A stretch of DNA of 11,554 nt, from positions 1 to 11,554 of the forward strand of contig CANHKH010000061.1 in assembly GCA_947460165.1 (NCBI GenBank), in the 5' to 3' direction. Of the stretch, positions 1-6,569 are shown piece by piece. The notes beneath the pieces were generated by a model. That model had not been told where the DNA came from. It worked only from the letters and a program-made list of their open reading frames with translations, and did not search any database. This DNA comes from Comamonadaceae bacterium (GTDB lineage Bacteria; Pseudomonadota; Gammaproteobacteria; Burkholderiales; Burkholderiaceae_C). How positions within the stretch are numbered: the first letter of the stretch is position 1; every line of letters begins with the position of its first letter. Made by a program: the position numbers and the translations under genes.

Positions 1-825
1 GCCCTTGGCGCCGCCGCCGTCCCACTCGCCCGGCGGCTTGAGCAGGCACAAGGCCAGCAGGTCGGCCGCCACGATGTAGGCCGCGCCCTTGGCGCGCACC
101 TGGACGGTGTCGCCCGTGTCCTGGCCCAGGCGGCCGGTGGTCGAGGGGTATTGCTCCAGAACGGCGAAGTAGTCATCGCCTTGCAGCAGGCTGTCCCACT
201 GCGCCTGGCTTTGGGCCAGCACCACCTCGATGCCCAGGGGCTGGGCCCGGGTGCGTATCACCTCGATGGTCTGCGGATGGCAGTCCCCGGCGACGATGAA
301 GCGCTGGCCCTTGGCCTTGACCGAGCGCTTGGCCAAGGTCATGGCCTCGGCCGCGGCCGTGGCCTCGTCCAGCATGGATGCATTGGCAATGGACATGGCG
401 GTCAGGTCGCAGACCATGGTCTGGAAGTTGACCAGCGCCTCCATGCGGCCCTGCGAGATTTCGGCCTGGTAAGGCGTGTAGGCGGTGTACCAGGCGGGGT
501 TCTCCAGGATGTTGCGCAAGATCACCGTGGGCGTGTGCGTGCCGTGGTAGCCCTGGCCGATGTAGCTCTTGAAAATTTGATTGCGGCTGGCCATGGCTTT
601 CAACTCGGCCAGGGCCTGCGCTTCGCTGATGCCCTCGGGGATCGCCATGCTCACGCGGCGCGCGATAGCGGCGGGCACCACGTTGGCGATCAGCGCCTGG
701 CGCGAGGCCTCGCCGATCACGCCCAGCATGCGCTGTTCGTCATCGGGCGTGATGCCAATGTGGCGCGCAATGAACTCCTGGGCGTTTTCCAGGTCGCGCA
801 AGGGGGAGGTGGAGGGCATCAGCAT
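1..825 (-). CDS. gcvP: Glycine dehydrogenase (decarboxylating), P-protein, N-terminal 275 residues
   Basis: This is the PLP-dependent P-protein of the glycine cleavage system. It decarboxylates glycine and loads the aminomethyl group onto the lipoyl arm of GcvH. Translated from the ATG at 825, the protein opens with a short variable leader, then FIARHIGITPDD, SYIGQGYHGTHTP, NPAWYTAYTPYQAEISQGR and NASMLDEATAAAEAM, all recognisable blocks of the amino-terminal half of GcvP. The gene runs off the left edge, so the PLP lysine (in the C-terminal half) is not visible. A second in-frame ATG lies two codons in, at 819. The SD is weak (GGAAAA upstream). It is the third gene of the gcvT-gcvH-gcvP operon, separated from gcvH by 123 bp, unusually long for this operon. 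No frameshift is seen in the visible part. Identity is very secure. Confidence 0.97.
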   Translation of the reverse strand, partial: MLMPSTSPLRDLENAQEFIARHIGITPDDEQRMLGVIGEASRQALIANVVPAAIARRVSMAIPEGISEAQALAELKAMASRNQIFKSYIGQGYHGTHTPTVILRNILENPAWYTAYTPYQAEISQGRMEALVNFQTMVCDLTAMSIANASMLDEATAAAEAMTLAKRSVKAKGQRFIVAGDCHPQTIEVIRTRAQPLGIEVVLAQSQAQWDSLLQGDDYFAVLEQYPSTTGRLGQDTGDTVQVRAKGAAYIVAADLLALCLLKPPGEWDGGGAKG

Positions 826-906
826 GGCGGTTTTCCGTGATGAAAAAAGTGATTCGGTCAGGAGCTTGGCCCCTGGGTGCGTGGTGGTGTGTCAAAGACC
901 ATCGGT

Positions 907-932
907 CAAGACAAATCGCTGGCAGGCCAGCG
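907..932 (-). terminator. Hairpin between gcvH and gcvP, possible weak terminator or attenuator
   Basis: Read on the minus strand, the 123-bp gap after the gcvH stop holds a perfect inverted repeat, CGCTGG-CCTG-CCAGCG (932 to 917). It is followed by a mildly T-rich stretch, ATTTGTCTTG (916 to 907). The stem is strong but the T tract is interrupted, so a full intrinsic terminator is doubtful. Partial attenuation or a stabilising 3' hairpin for gcvTH mRNA is equally possible. This is inference from sequence only. Confidence 0.3.
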
Positions 933-948
933 CCCACACCTACCAAAC

Positions 949-1314
949 TCAATCCCCCGCAAAACCCTTGTAGGCCGCCTCGTCCATCAGCGACGCCAGT
1001 TGCGTCGCGTCCGCCAGCTTGACCTTGAAGAACCAGCCCGCGCCTTGCGGGTCGCTGTTGGCCAGCGACGGGTCGGCGCGCAGGGCCTCGTTGACCTCCA
1101 GCACCTCGCCGCTGACGGGCATGTAGACGTCAGCCGCCGCTTTGACGGACTCGACCACGCCCGCCACGTCTTTTTGGCCCAAACTCGCGCCCACTTCGGG
1201 CAGGTCCACAAACACCACGTCGCCTAAAGCGTCTTGCGCATGCAAGGTGATGCCCACGGTGGCGATGTCGCCCTCGATGCTCAGCCATTCGTGGTCTTCG
1301 GTGTACTTGATCAT
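949..1314 (-). CDS. gcvH: Glycine cleavage system H-protein (lipoyl carrier)
   Basis: This small lipoylated shuttle protein carries the aminomethyl intermediate between GcvP, GcvT and the L-protein. From the ATG at 1314 it is 121 residues, close to the usual 120-130. It starts MIKYTEDHEW, the family's typical opening. The lipoyl-attachment segment GVVESVKAAADVY places the modified lysine at residue 58. Family blocks VGITLHAQDALGDVVFVDLP and the C-terminal GAGWFFKVKL are present. A TTG five codons upstream (1329) keeps the frame open, but the conserved N-terminus argues for the ATG. The SD is poor (GAAAGA about 7 nt upstream), so translational coupling to gcvT, whose stop is 39 bp upstream, may help. 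All key residues are intact. Confidence 0.98.
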   Translation of the reverse strand: MIKYTEDHEWLSIEGDIATVGITLHAQDALGDVVFVDLPEVGASLGQKDVAGVVESVKAAADVYMPVSGEVLEVNEALRADPSLANSDPQGAGWFFKVKLADATQLASLMDEAAYKGFAGD

Positions 1315-1353
1315 GCTGCGGTCTTTCAAAAAAGTGGAGGAAAGAAAGGATTG

Positions 1354-2490
1354 TCAGCCGCGAAAGTAGCGCGGCGCCACAAAAGGCAGGGCCACCACTT
1401 CCATGGGCACGGCCTTGCCGCGCACCATGGCTTGGAGGCGCGTGCCCACGGCCGAGAGAGCCGGTGGCACATAGGCCATGGCCACGGCCTGGTTCAGGCT
1501 GGGGGCCAGCAGGCCGCTGGTGACCTCGCCCACGCGCTGGCCGCTGGCGCCCTGCAGTTCGGTGTGCTCACGCACGGGGATGCGCTCCAGCGCCACCAAG
1601 CCCACGCGCTGGCGCGGCAAGGCGGCGGGGTGGTCCAGCTGCGCCAAGATGCGCTCGGCGCCAGGAAAGCCGCCGGCGCGTGCGCCACCGGTGCGCCGCA
1701 CTTTTTGAATGGCCCAGGCCAAGCTGGCTTCAACCGGCGTGGCGCTGGTGTCCATGTCGTTGCCGTACAGGCACAGGCCGGCTTCCAGGCGCAGCGAGTT
1801 GCGCGCGCCCAGGCCGGCGGGTTGGACCTCGGGCTGGGCCAGCAGGACGCGGGCCAGGGCCTGGGCGTCTTGCGCCGCCACGGAAATTTCATAGCCGTCT
1901 TCGCCGGTGTAGCCGCTGCGGGTGAGGATGCAGTTCAAGCCCGCCACTTGGAACTCGCCGCCGGTCATGAACACCAGCTTGTCCACCCCGGGGGCCAGCC
2001 GCGCCAGCGCGGCCACGGCCTTGGGGCCTTGCAGTGCCAGCAGGGCGCGCTCGGGTTGGGGCTCGATGTGGCAGCGGCTGCCGATGCGCGCCTCTAGGTG
2101 CGCGATGTCGCCCCCCTTGCAGGCGCCGTTGACCACCATGAAGATCCGGTCGCCGTCTGCGGGTGCGGTCAGTCGCAAAAACATCAGGTCGTCAATGATG
2201 CCGCCCTCATCGGTGAGCAGCAGGCCGTAGCGCTGCCGGCCCACACCCAGGCCCAGCACGTCCACCGGCATCAGGCTCTCCAGCGCCAGGCTGGCGCCTG
2301 CGCCCGAGATGAAAAGCTGGCCCATGTGCGAGACGTCAAACAGGCTGGCCGATGCGCGGGTGTGGCGGTGCTCGGCCATGAGCCCGGCCGGGTACTGGAC
2401 CGGCATCTCGTAGCCGGCAAAAGCCACCATGCGGCCGCCCAGCGCTTGGTGCAGCGCGTGCAGCGGCGTGCGTTGAAGTTCGGTGGACAA
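1354..2490 (-). CDS. gcvT: Glycine cleavage system aminomethyltransferase, T-protein
   Basis: GcvT moves the methylene group from the H-protein arm to tetrahydrofolate and releases ammonia. The sequence shows TPLHALHQALGGRMVAFAGY near the start, SLFDVSHMGQ, the conserved GGIIDDLMFLR with the Asp pair at residues 100-101 (TTG numbering), RSGYTGEDGYEI, LRLEAGLCLYGNDMD and a C-terminal EVTSGLLAPS. I prefer the TTG start at 2490 (378 residues). It has GGAG nine bases upstream and begins MSTELQRTPL, placing the TPL block near the N-terminus as in the family. Alternatives are two adjacent ATGs at 2532 and 2529 (392 or 391 residues), lying in a hairpin 11 nt after the riboswitch with no well-placed SD. 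First gene of the glycine-regulated operon. Function is secure; the start is about 65:35 in favour of TTG. Confidence 0.96.
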   Translation of the reverse strand: MSTELQRTPLHALHQALGGRMVAFAGYEMPVQYPAGLMAEHRHTRASASLFDVSHMGQLFISGAGASLALESLMPVDVLGLGVGRQRYGLLLTDEGGIIDDLMFLRLTAPADGDRIFMVVNGACKGGDIAHLEARIGSRCHIEPQPERALLALQGPKAVAALARLAPGVDKLVFMTGGEFQVAGLNCILTRSGYTGEDGYEISVAAQDAQALARVLLAQPEVQPAGLGARNSLRLEAGLCLYGNDMDTSATPVEASLAWAIQKVRRTGGARAGGFPGAERILAQLDHPAALPRQRVGLVALERIPVREHTELQGASGQRVGEVTSGLLAPSLNQAVAMAYVPPALSAVGTRLQAMVRGKAVPMEVVALPFVAPRYFRG

Positions 2491-2543
2491 GAGGCAGGTC
2501 TCCAGGGCAGATGAATCACCATGACGCATCATGGGCTGCCCGG
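2491..2543 (-). promoter_or_regulatory. Expression platform between glycine riboswitch and gcvT
   Basis: In minus-strand RNA sense, the 53 bases after aptamer 2 contain an outer stem, GGGCAG (2541-2536) with CTGCCC (2510-2505). Inside it is a tight hairpin, CCATGA-TGCG-TCATGG (2534-2519), that buries both candidate ATGs. Immediately after the outer stem comes CTGGAGA (2505-2499), containing the SD GGAG nine bases before TTG 2490. The same heptamer CTGGAGA occurs in the 5' strand of aptamer 2's P1 helix (2625-2619). The P1 3' strand TCTCAGG can therefore pair either with the aptamer or, with one bulged G, with the SD. There is no U tract, so this looks like translational rather than intrinsic-terminator control. 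The pairings are seen; the mechanism is inferred. Confidence 0.55.
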
Positions 2544-2741
2544 CTGTCCTCTTTACCTGAGAGATTCACCCGGCGATGCGGGTTTGCTCCTTCGGTGGGC
2601 CACCTCTGAGGTGGCCTCTCTCCAGCTGGGAACGCCGGCCTTGCGGCCCAGCGGCTGTCAGTCCTGGGTGCCTGAGCGTTCAGCGCACCTTGTGGTGGCC
2701 TGCGCCTTCGGCGGTCTTCGCAAGGGCAAGACGCTCTCCTG
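2544..2741 (-). ncRNA. Tandem glycine riboswitch (two aptamers)
   Basis: This is a cis-acting RNA that binds glycine and controls the gcv operon. Aptamer 1 (about 2741-2655) has GGAGAGCGT pairing with ACGCTC (P1), then GCCGAAGGCGCA, then TGAACGCTCAGGCA and AGGAC. Aptamer 2 (about 2625-2544) has GGAGAGA/TCTCTC (P1), a strong P2 (GGCCACC-TCAGA-GGTGGCC), CACCGAAGGAGCAA, a P3 of ACCCG-CATCG-CCGGGT, and TGAATCTCTCAGGTAAAGAGGACAG, all consensus positions of the class. The linker lies at about 2654-2626. In bacteria this class usually turns on glycine degradation when glycine is abundant, which fits its place 54 nt upstream of the preferred gcvT start. Confidence 0.96.
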
Positions 2742-2752
2742 ACAAGCTGCAA

Positions 2753-2781
2753 ATTCTAGCCCAGCGCTGGCGCCTGTTTGC
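2753..2781 (-). promoter_or_regulatory. Putative sigma-70 promoter of the gcv operon
   Basis: On the minus strand a TAGAAT hexamer (2758-2753), five of six matches to TATAAT, lies so that transcription would begin near 2746, just ahead of the first riboswitch helix at about 2741. That spacing is the main support. The -35 position at 17-bp spacing reads GCAAAC (2781-2776) and is poor, so an activator may be needed or the box is further upstream. Confidence 0.45.
2761..2770. repeat. 10-bp palindrome beside the gcv -10 box
   Basis: CCAGCGCTGG is a perfect palindrome lying between the proposed -10 and -35 positions of the gcv promoter, where a bound protein would interfere with RNA polymerase. 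It may be an operator or chance in GC-rich DNA. The rest of the divergent gap (2771-2921) shows no further gene or clear promoter for the exopolysaccharide operon. A plus-strand start must nevertheless lie in it or upstream. Confidence 0.25.
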
Positions 2782-2921
2782 AGCCCGGCCGCAGGGCCGC
2801 AGCCAAGCCGGCAAGCCCTGTCAGCAAATGCTGCAAGGTGTGAGAAGTGTGTGCGCCTGTCGAGTTAAGCCGTTTTTGTCCTACAGCCCAAGCGCAAGCG
2901 GCTTTCAATAATGGCTTGGCC

Positions 2922-4361
2922 ATGTCCGAGATGAACCCGCCCCACGTTGCCGCCCCCTTGCTGCAAGCCCGCCAGCCGCAGGTCTTGGCTTGGGGCCGCA
3001 GTCCCGTGCTGGGCGGCCTTGAAGCGGCACTGGAGCCCTTGGCGGCGGTCTGCACGCTGTGGGCCCTGGCTTGGTGGCAAGAGGGCGCACTGCGCCCGGC
3101 CTACCTGGTGCTGGGGCTGATTGTGTTTTCGCTGGCCTTTCCGGGCAGCTCGCAGCTGCGGTCCTCGTCGGGCCAATTGCTGTTCAACCTGGGCTGGGGC
3201 TGGGCCTGGCGGTCGGCGCTCTTGCTGCTGATGGGCTTGAGCACGCAGTTGTTGGGTGTGTTTTCTGCGCCAGTTTTGTTGCATTGGCTGTGGCTGGCGC
3301 CTGTGGCGCAGCTGGGTGCACACCTGCTGCTGCGCCGAGCGGCACCGCGGCTGCTCAAGTGGCAGGGCCCCCTGTCCAGAGCGGTGATTGTGGGCTTTAA
3401 CGCGCAGGGTGCGTCGCTGGCCGAGCGCCTGCGCGATGCGTCCTACAGCGGCATTGAGCTGCTGGGGTTTTTTGACGACCGCAGCGCTGAGCGCCGCAGC
3501 CAGATCCCGGGCCAGACCCTGAACCATCCGCTCATTGGCGGGCTGCAAGAGCTGTCGGCCTATGTCAAGACCCACCGGGTGCAGCTGATTTACCTGTCGC
3601 TGCCCATGGCCTCGCGGCCGCGCATTTTGGCCGTGTTGGACGCGCTCAAAGACACCACCGCGTCCATTTACTTTGTGCCCGACATGCTCATCACCGATTT
3701 GATTCAGGGCCGCAGCGACACGGTGTGTGGCGTCACGGTCCTGTCGGTGTGTGACACGCCGTTTCGCGGCAGTGCGGGCTGGCTCAAGCGCCTGAGCGAT
3801 GTGCTGCTGGCGTCGGTGATTTTGCTGCTGGTCTTGCCGGTGATGCTGATCATTGCCCTGCTCATCAAGCTCGATTCACCCGGGCCGGTGTTTTTCAGCC
3901 AGCGTCGCTACGGGCTCGATGGCCAGCAAATCTGGGTGTACAAATTTCGCTCCATGGCGCAGTCTGCCGGCGGGACGCACATCGCCCAGGCCAAGCGGGG
4001 CGATCCCCGCATCACCCGGCTGGGGGCGCTGCTGCGGCGCACCTCCTTGGACGAATTGCCGCAGTTCTTCAATGTGCTGCAAGGCCGCATGAGCGTGGTC
4101 GGGCCCCGGCCGCACGCGGTGGAACACAACGAGCTTTATCGCCAGCTCATCAAGGGTTACATGGTGCGCCACAAAGTGCGGCCGGGTGTGACCGGCTGGG
4201 CGCAGGTCAACGGCCAGCGCGGCGAGACCGACACGCTGGACAAGATGCAGGCGCGCATTGACTTTGACCTTGATTACCTGCGCCATTGGTCACTGCGCTT
4301 GGATTTTTTGATCATCTTGAAAACCATCAGGCTGGTCTTCAAAGACAGCCAGGCCTACTGA
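2922..4361 (+). CDS. Undecaprenyl-phosphate sugar (glucose-type) phosphotransferase, EPS initiation
   Basis: This polyprenyl-phosphate hexose-1-phosphate transferase (WcaJ/EpsB type) puts the first sugar phosphate onto undecaprenyl phosphate at the inner membrane. From ATG 2922 it has 479 residues, normal for the family. Hydrophobic N-terminal segments (about 35-135) are followed by a Rossmann-like domain starting AVIVGFNAQGASLAERL (about 154) with LLGFFDDRS. The bacterial sugar-transferase domain runs from about 289 to the end: KRLSDVLLA, a membrane helix, DSPGPVFFSQRRYG, VYKFRSM, SLDELPQFFNVLQG with the catalytic Asp-Glu pair at 377-378, SVVGPRPHAVEHN and VRPGVTGWAQVNG. The ending FDLDYLRHWSLRLDFLIILK resembles glucose-specific WcaJ proteins, but sugar specificity is inferred. 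The frame opens at a GTG at 2847; another ATG is at 2931. No start has a good SD. First gene of the EPS operon. Confidence 0.93.
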   Translation: MSEMNPPHVAAPLLQARQPQVLAWGRSPVLGGLEAALEPLAAVCTLWALAWWQEGALRPAYLVLGLIVFSLAFPGSSQLRSSSGQLLFNLGWGWAWRSALLLLMGLSTQLLGVFSAPVLLHWLWLAPVAQLGAHLLLRRAAPRLLKWQGPLSRAVIVGFNAQGASLAERLRDASYSGIELLGFFDDRSAERRSQIPGQTLNHPLIGGLQELSAYVKTHRVQLIYLSLPMASRPRILAVLDALKDTTASIYFVPDMLITDLIQGRSDTVCGVTVLSVCDTPFRGSAGWLKRLSDVLLASVILLLVLPVMLIIALLIKLDSPGPVFFSQRRYGLDGQQIWVYKFRSMAQSAGGTHIAQAKRGDPRITRLGALLRRTSLDELPQFFNVLQGRMSVVGPRPHAVEHNELYRQLIKGYMVRHKVRPGVTGWAQVNGQRGETDTLDKMQARIDFDLDYLRHWSLRLDFLIILKTIRLVFKDSQAY

Positions 4362-4442
4362 CCAGTTCAGGCCCAGCGCGGCTGAGTGCTTGTTTTGCTG
4401 AGGGCAGCCCGCCCGTTTCCATACACACAAGAAGGAGCCAAA

Positions 4443-5648
4443 ATGCCACACACACAGCCCCGGCCCCGCGGCCTACAGACGGCAGCGGCTGCAATGATGT
4501 TGTTCAGCCTGGGCGCCCAGGCCCAAATGCTGATGCAGCCCGGCCCGCGCAGCGACCTGTCTGACGCCGACACCCTGGAGTGGCGCGCTGGCGCGCAGTG
4601 GCAGCGCGACGACAACGTCTTTCTCGAACCCGAGGGCCAAACCAAGGCCGACAACATTTTGGTCACCACCGTGGGACTGCGCGTGAACAAGCCCTACAGC
4701 TTGCAGCGGCTGGAGCTCGACCTGAGTCTGGACAATTACAAGTACGACCGCTACTCGGCGCTGGACTTCACGGCGCTCAACTACACAGGCGCTTACCGCT
4801 GGGCTTTTACGCCCAAACTGCGCGGCAACTTGATGGCCGAGCGCCGCGAATACGGTGACCGCTTTGGCGCCCTGAGCAACAACTTGGTCAATCGCCGCAC
4901 CGAGCACAACCTGGGCCTGGACGCCGAATACGAGTTGGGCGCATCTTGGCGAGCCTTGGCCGGTGTGTTTGAGCGGCGCAGCGAAAACTCCGCCAGCCGC
5001 TTGGAGCCTGACGCCACCGTGCGCGGCGCCGAGCTGGGCGCGCGCTATGACTTGCGCTCGGGCAACACCTTGGCCTACCGCTTTCGCCAGGGCCAGGGCG
5101 AGTACACCGGGGGTGTGCTCAACGTGGGCCACTTCACGGACCGGCAGCACGAGCTGGACATGGGCTGGCAAGCCAGTGGCCAGGTGCGACTGGGCGGCAA
5201 GCTGGGCTGGCTAGAGCGTGAGCATGAGGCCCAGCCTGTGCGTGATTTTTCGGGCTGGACGGGCCGGCTCCATGCGACTTGGCAAGCCACCGGCAAAAGC
5301 AGCGTCGCGGTGGGCTTGGCGCGTGACTTGGCCAGCTTTCAATCGGACTTTGGCACTTACTACGAGGACCTGCGGCTGTTCATTGCACCGCAGTGGAAAC
5401 CCACCGCCAAAACCGCCGTGCGCCTGCGCTGGGAGCATGGCACGCGAACCTACAAAGGCCAGACGGCCACTGCCCTGACGGCGGGCCGTGAGGACCGCTT
5501 GAACGCGGTGGCCCTGGGCCTGGAATGGGAGCTGGCCCGCGCGCTGCGCTTGCTCGCCAGCGTGCAGCGCGAAGAGCGCAACGCCAAGCTCGGCGGGCTG
5601 GACTACAAGGCCACGGTGTTTGGCCTGTCTGCCTTGCTCGTTTTTTGA
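4443..5648 (+). CDS. epsL: EpsL-type outer-membrane beta-barrel protein of the EPS operon
   Basis: This is a probable outer-membrane beta-barrel of the EpsL family found in exosortase/methanolan-type polysaccharide operons; its exact role in the family is not settled. The ATG at 4443 has a strong SD, GAAGGAG, six bases ahead. The 401-residue product starts with a signal peptide (about 1-27, hydrophobic AAAAMMLFSLGAQAQ with an AQA-type cleavage site). The mature protein has short amphipathic strands rich in alternating Tyr/Arg/Leu (YRWAFTPKLRGNLMAERR, LGLEWELARALRLLASVQ) and ends in ...SALLVF, the terminal Phe expected of BAM substrates. An early block, WQRDDNVFLEP, matches the way these proteins begin. 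It lies 81 bp after the sugar transferase and 38 bp before epsE. Secretin-like or TonB domains are not seen. Confidence 0.85.
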   Translation: MPHTQPRPRGLQTAAAAMMLFSLGAQAQMLMQPGPRSDLSDADTLEWRAGAQWQRDDNVFLEPEGQTKADNILVTTVGLRVNKPYSLQRLELDLSLDNYKYDRYSALDFTALNYTGAYRWAFTPKLRGNLMAERREYGDRFGALSNNLVNRRTEHNLGLDAEYELGASWRALAGVFERRSENSASRLEPDATVRGAELGARYDLRSGNTLAYRFRQGQGEYTGGVLNVGHFTDRQHELDMGWQASGQVRLGGKLGWLEREHEAQPVRDFSGWTGRLHATWQATGKSSVAVGLARDLASFQSDFGTYYEDLRLFIAPQWKPTAKTAVRLRWEHGTRTYKGQTATALTAGREDRLNAVALGLEWELARALRLLASVQREERNAKLGGLDYKATVFGLSALLVF

Positions 5649-5686
5649 ACCCTGATTCATCCATTGCATTGTTGAAAGGCCTGGCC

Positions 5687-6553
5687 ATGTCACGTTTCTT
5701 TGCTCACTTTTTGACCTTGTTGCCCCTGCTGCTCAGCTTGCTGGTGGGCGCCGCGCCTGGGGTCGTGCAGGCCCAGTCCGGGCAGGCTGCAGGGGCGGCG
5801 GTCCGCGCGGCAGGCTTGCCCGCCAGCATGGACTACCGCCTCGGGCCCGGCGACAGCATTGGCGTGCTGGTGTTCCAGAACCCCGACCTCAGCTTGGATG
5901 CACGGGTGTCTGAAAGCGGCGTCATCAGCTTCCCGCTCATAGGCGCGGTGCAGTTGGGCGGGCTGACCTTGCCCGAGGCTGAAAAGAAAATCGCCGATGG
6001 CCTGCGCGCTGGCGGCTATGTGCGCCAGCCGCAGGTCAACATCGTGCTGCGCCAGGTGCGCGGCAACCAGGTGGCGGTGCTGGGCCAAGTCAACCGACCC
6101 GGGCGTTTTCCGCTGGAGACCTTCAACACCCGCGTCAGCGACATGCTGGCCGCCGCCGGCGGCATCACACCCACAGGCGACGATTTGCTGGTGGTCACCG
6201 GCACCCGTGGGGGCCAGGCCTTTCGCAAGGTCATTGACATCCCCGCCCTGTTTGCGGCCCAGCAGTCGCAAGACGACATCACCCTGGCCGCTGGCGACAC
6301 CTTGTTTGTCAACAAAGCCCCGGTGTTCTACATCTACGGCGAGGCGCAAAAGCCCGGCCCCTACCGCGTGGAGCGCGGCATGACGGTGATGCAGGCGCTG
6401 GCCGCCGGGGGCGGCCCGACGCCGCGTGGCAGCCAAAACCGACTGGTGCTGCACCGCAAAGACATCCACGGCCAAGTGGTGGAGACCAAGCCGCAGCTGG
6501 TCGACTTGATGCGGCCGGACGACGTGATTTTTGTGCGCGAGAGCTTTTTTTGA
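5687..6553 (+). CDS. epsE: Polysaccharide export protein, EpsE/Wza type
   Basis: This periplasmic/outer-membrane polysaccharide export protein is expected to form the exit channel or its periplasmic part with EpsF. ATG 5687 is preceded by GAAAGG seven bases upstream, and 288 residues follow. A signal peptide (about 1-31, leucine-rich core, cleavage near VQA-QS) has no lipobox cysteine, so unlike E. coli Wza it is not an obvious lipoprotein. The export domain begins MDYRLGPGDSIGVLVFQNPD (48 onward) with GVISFPLIGAVQLGGLT. Two SLBB-type segments follow: VAVLGQVNRPGRFPLE (about 129) and VFYIYGEAQKPGPYRVERG (about 213). The ending PDDVIFVRESFF fits the short EpsE subfamily, which lacks Wza's C-terminal membrane helix. 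16 bp separate it from epsF. Confidence 0.94.
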   Translation: MSRFFAHFLTLLPLLLSLLVGAAPGVVQAQSGQAAGAAVRAAGLPASMDYRLGPGDSIGVLVFQNPDLSLDARVSESGVISFPLIGAVQLGGLTLPEAEKKIADGLRAGGYVRQPQVNIVLRQVRGNQVAVLGQVNRPGRFPLETFNTRVSDMLAAAGGITPTGDDLLVVTGTRGGQAFRKVIDIPALFAAQQSQDDITLAAGDTLFVNKAPVFYIYGEAQKPGPYRVERGMTVMQALAAGGGPTPRGSQNRLVLHRKDIHGQVVETKPQLVDLMRPDDVIFVRESFF

Positions 6554-6569
6554 TTCTCAAGGACAGACC

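Noticed and set aside
151..840. Long plus-strand open frame (229 codons) opposite gcvP
   Set aside because: Antisense shadow of a clear gcvP reading on the minus strand; its product is low-complexity Gly/His/Ala-rich with no family features.
4362..4442. Possible terminator/promoter between the sugar transferase gene and epsL
   Set aside because: Only a 4-bp CAGC/GCTG stem and a broken T run; no convincing -35/-10 pair. Treated as plain operon spacer with the epsL SD.
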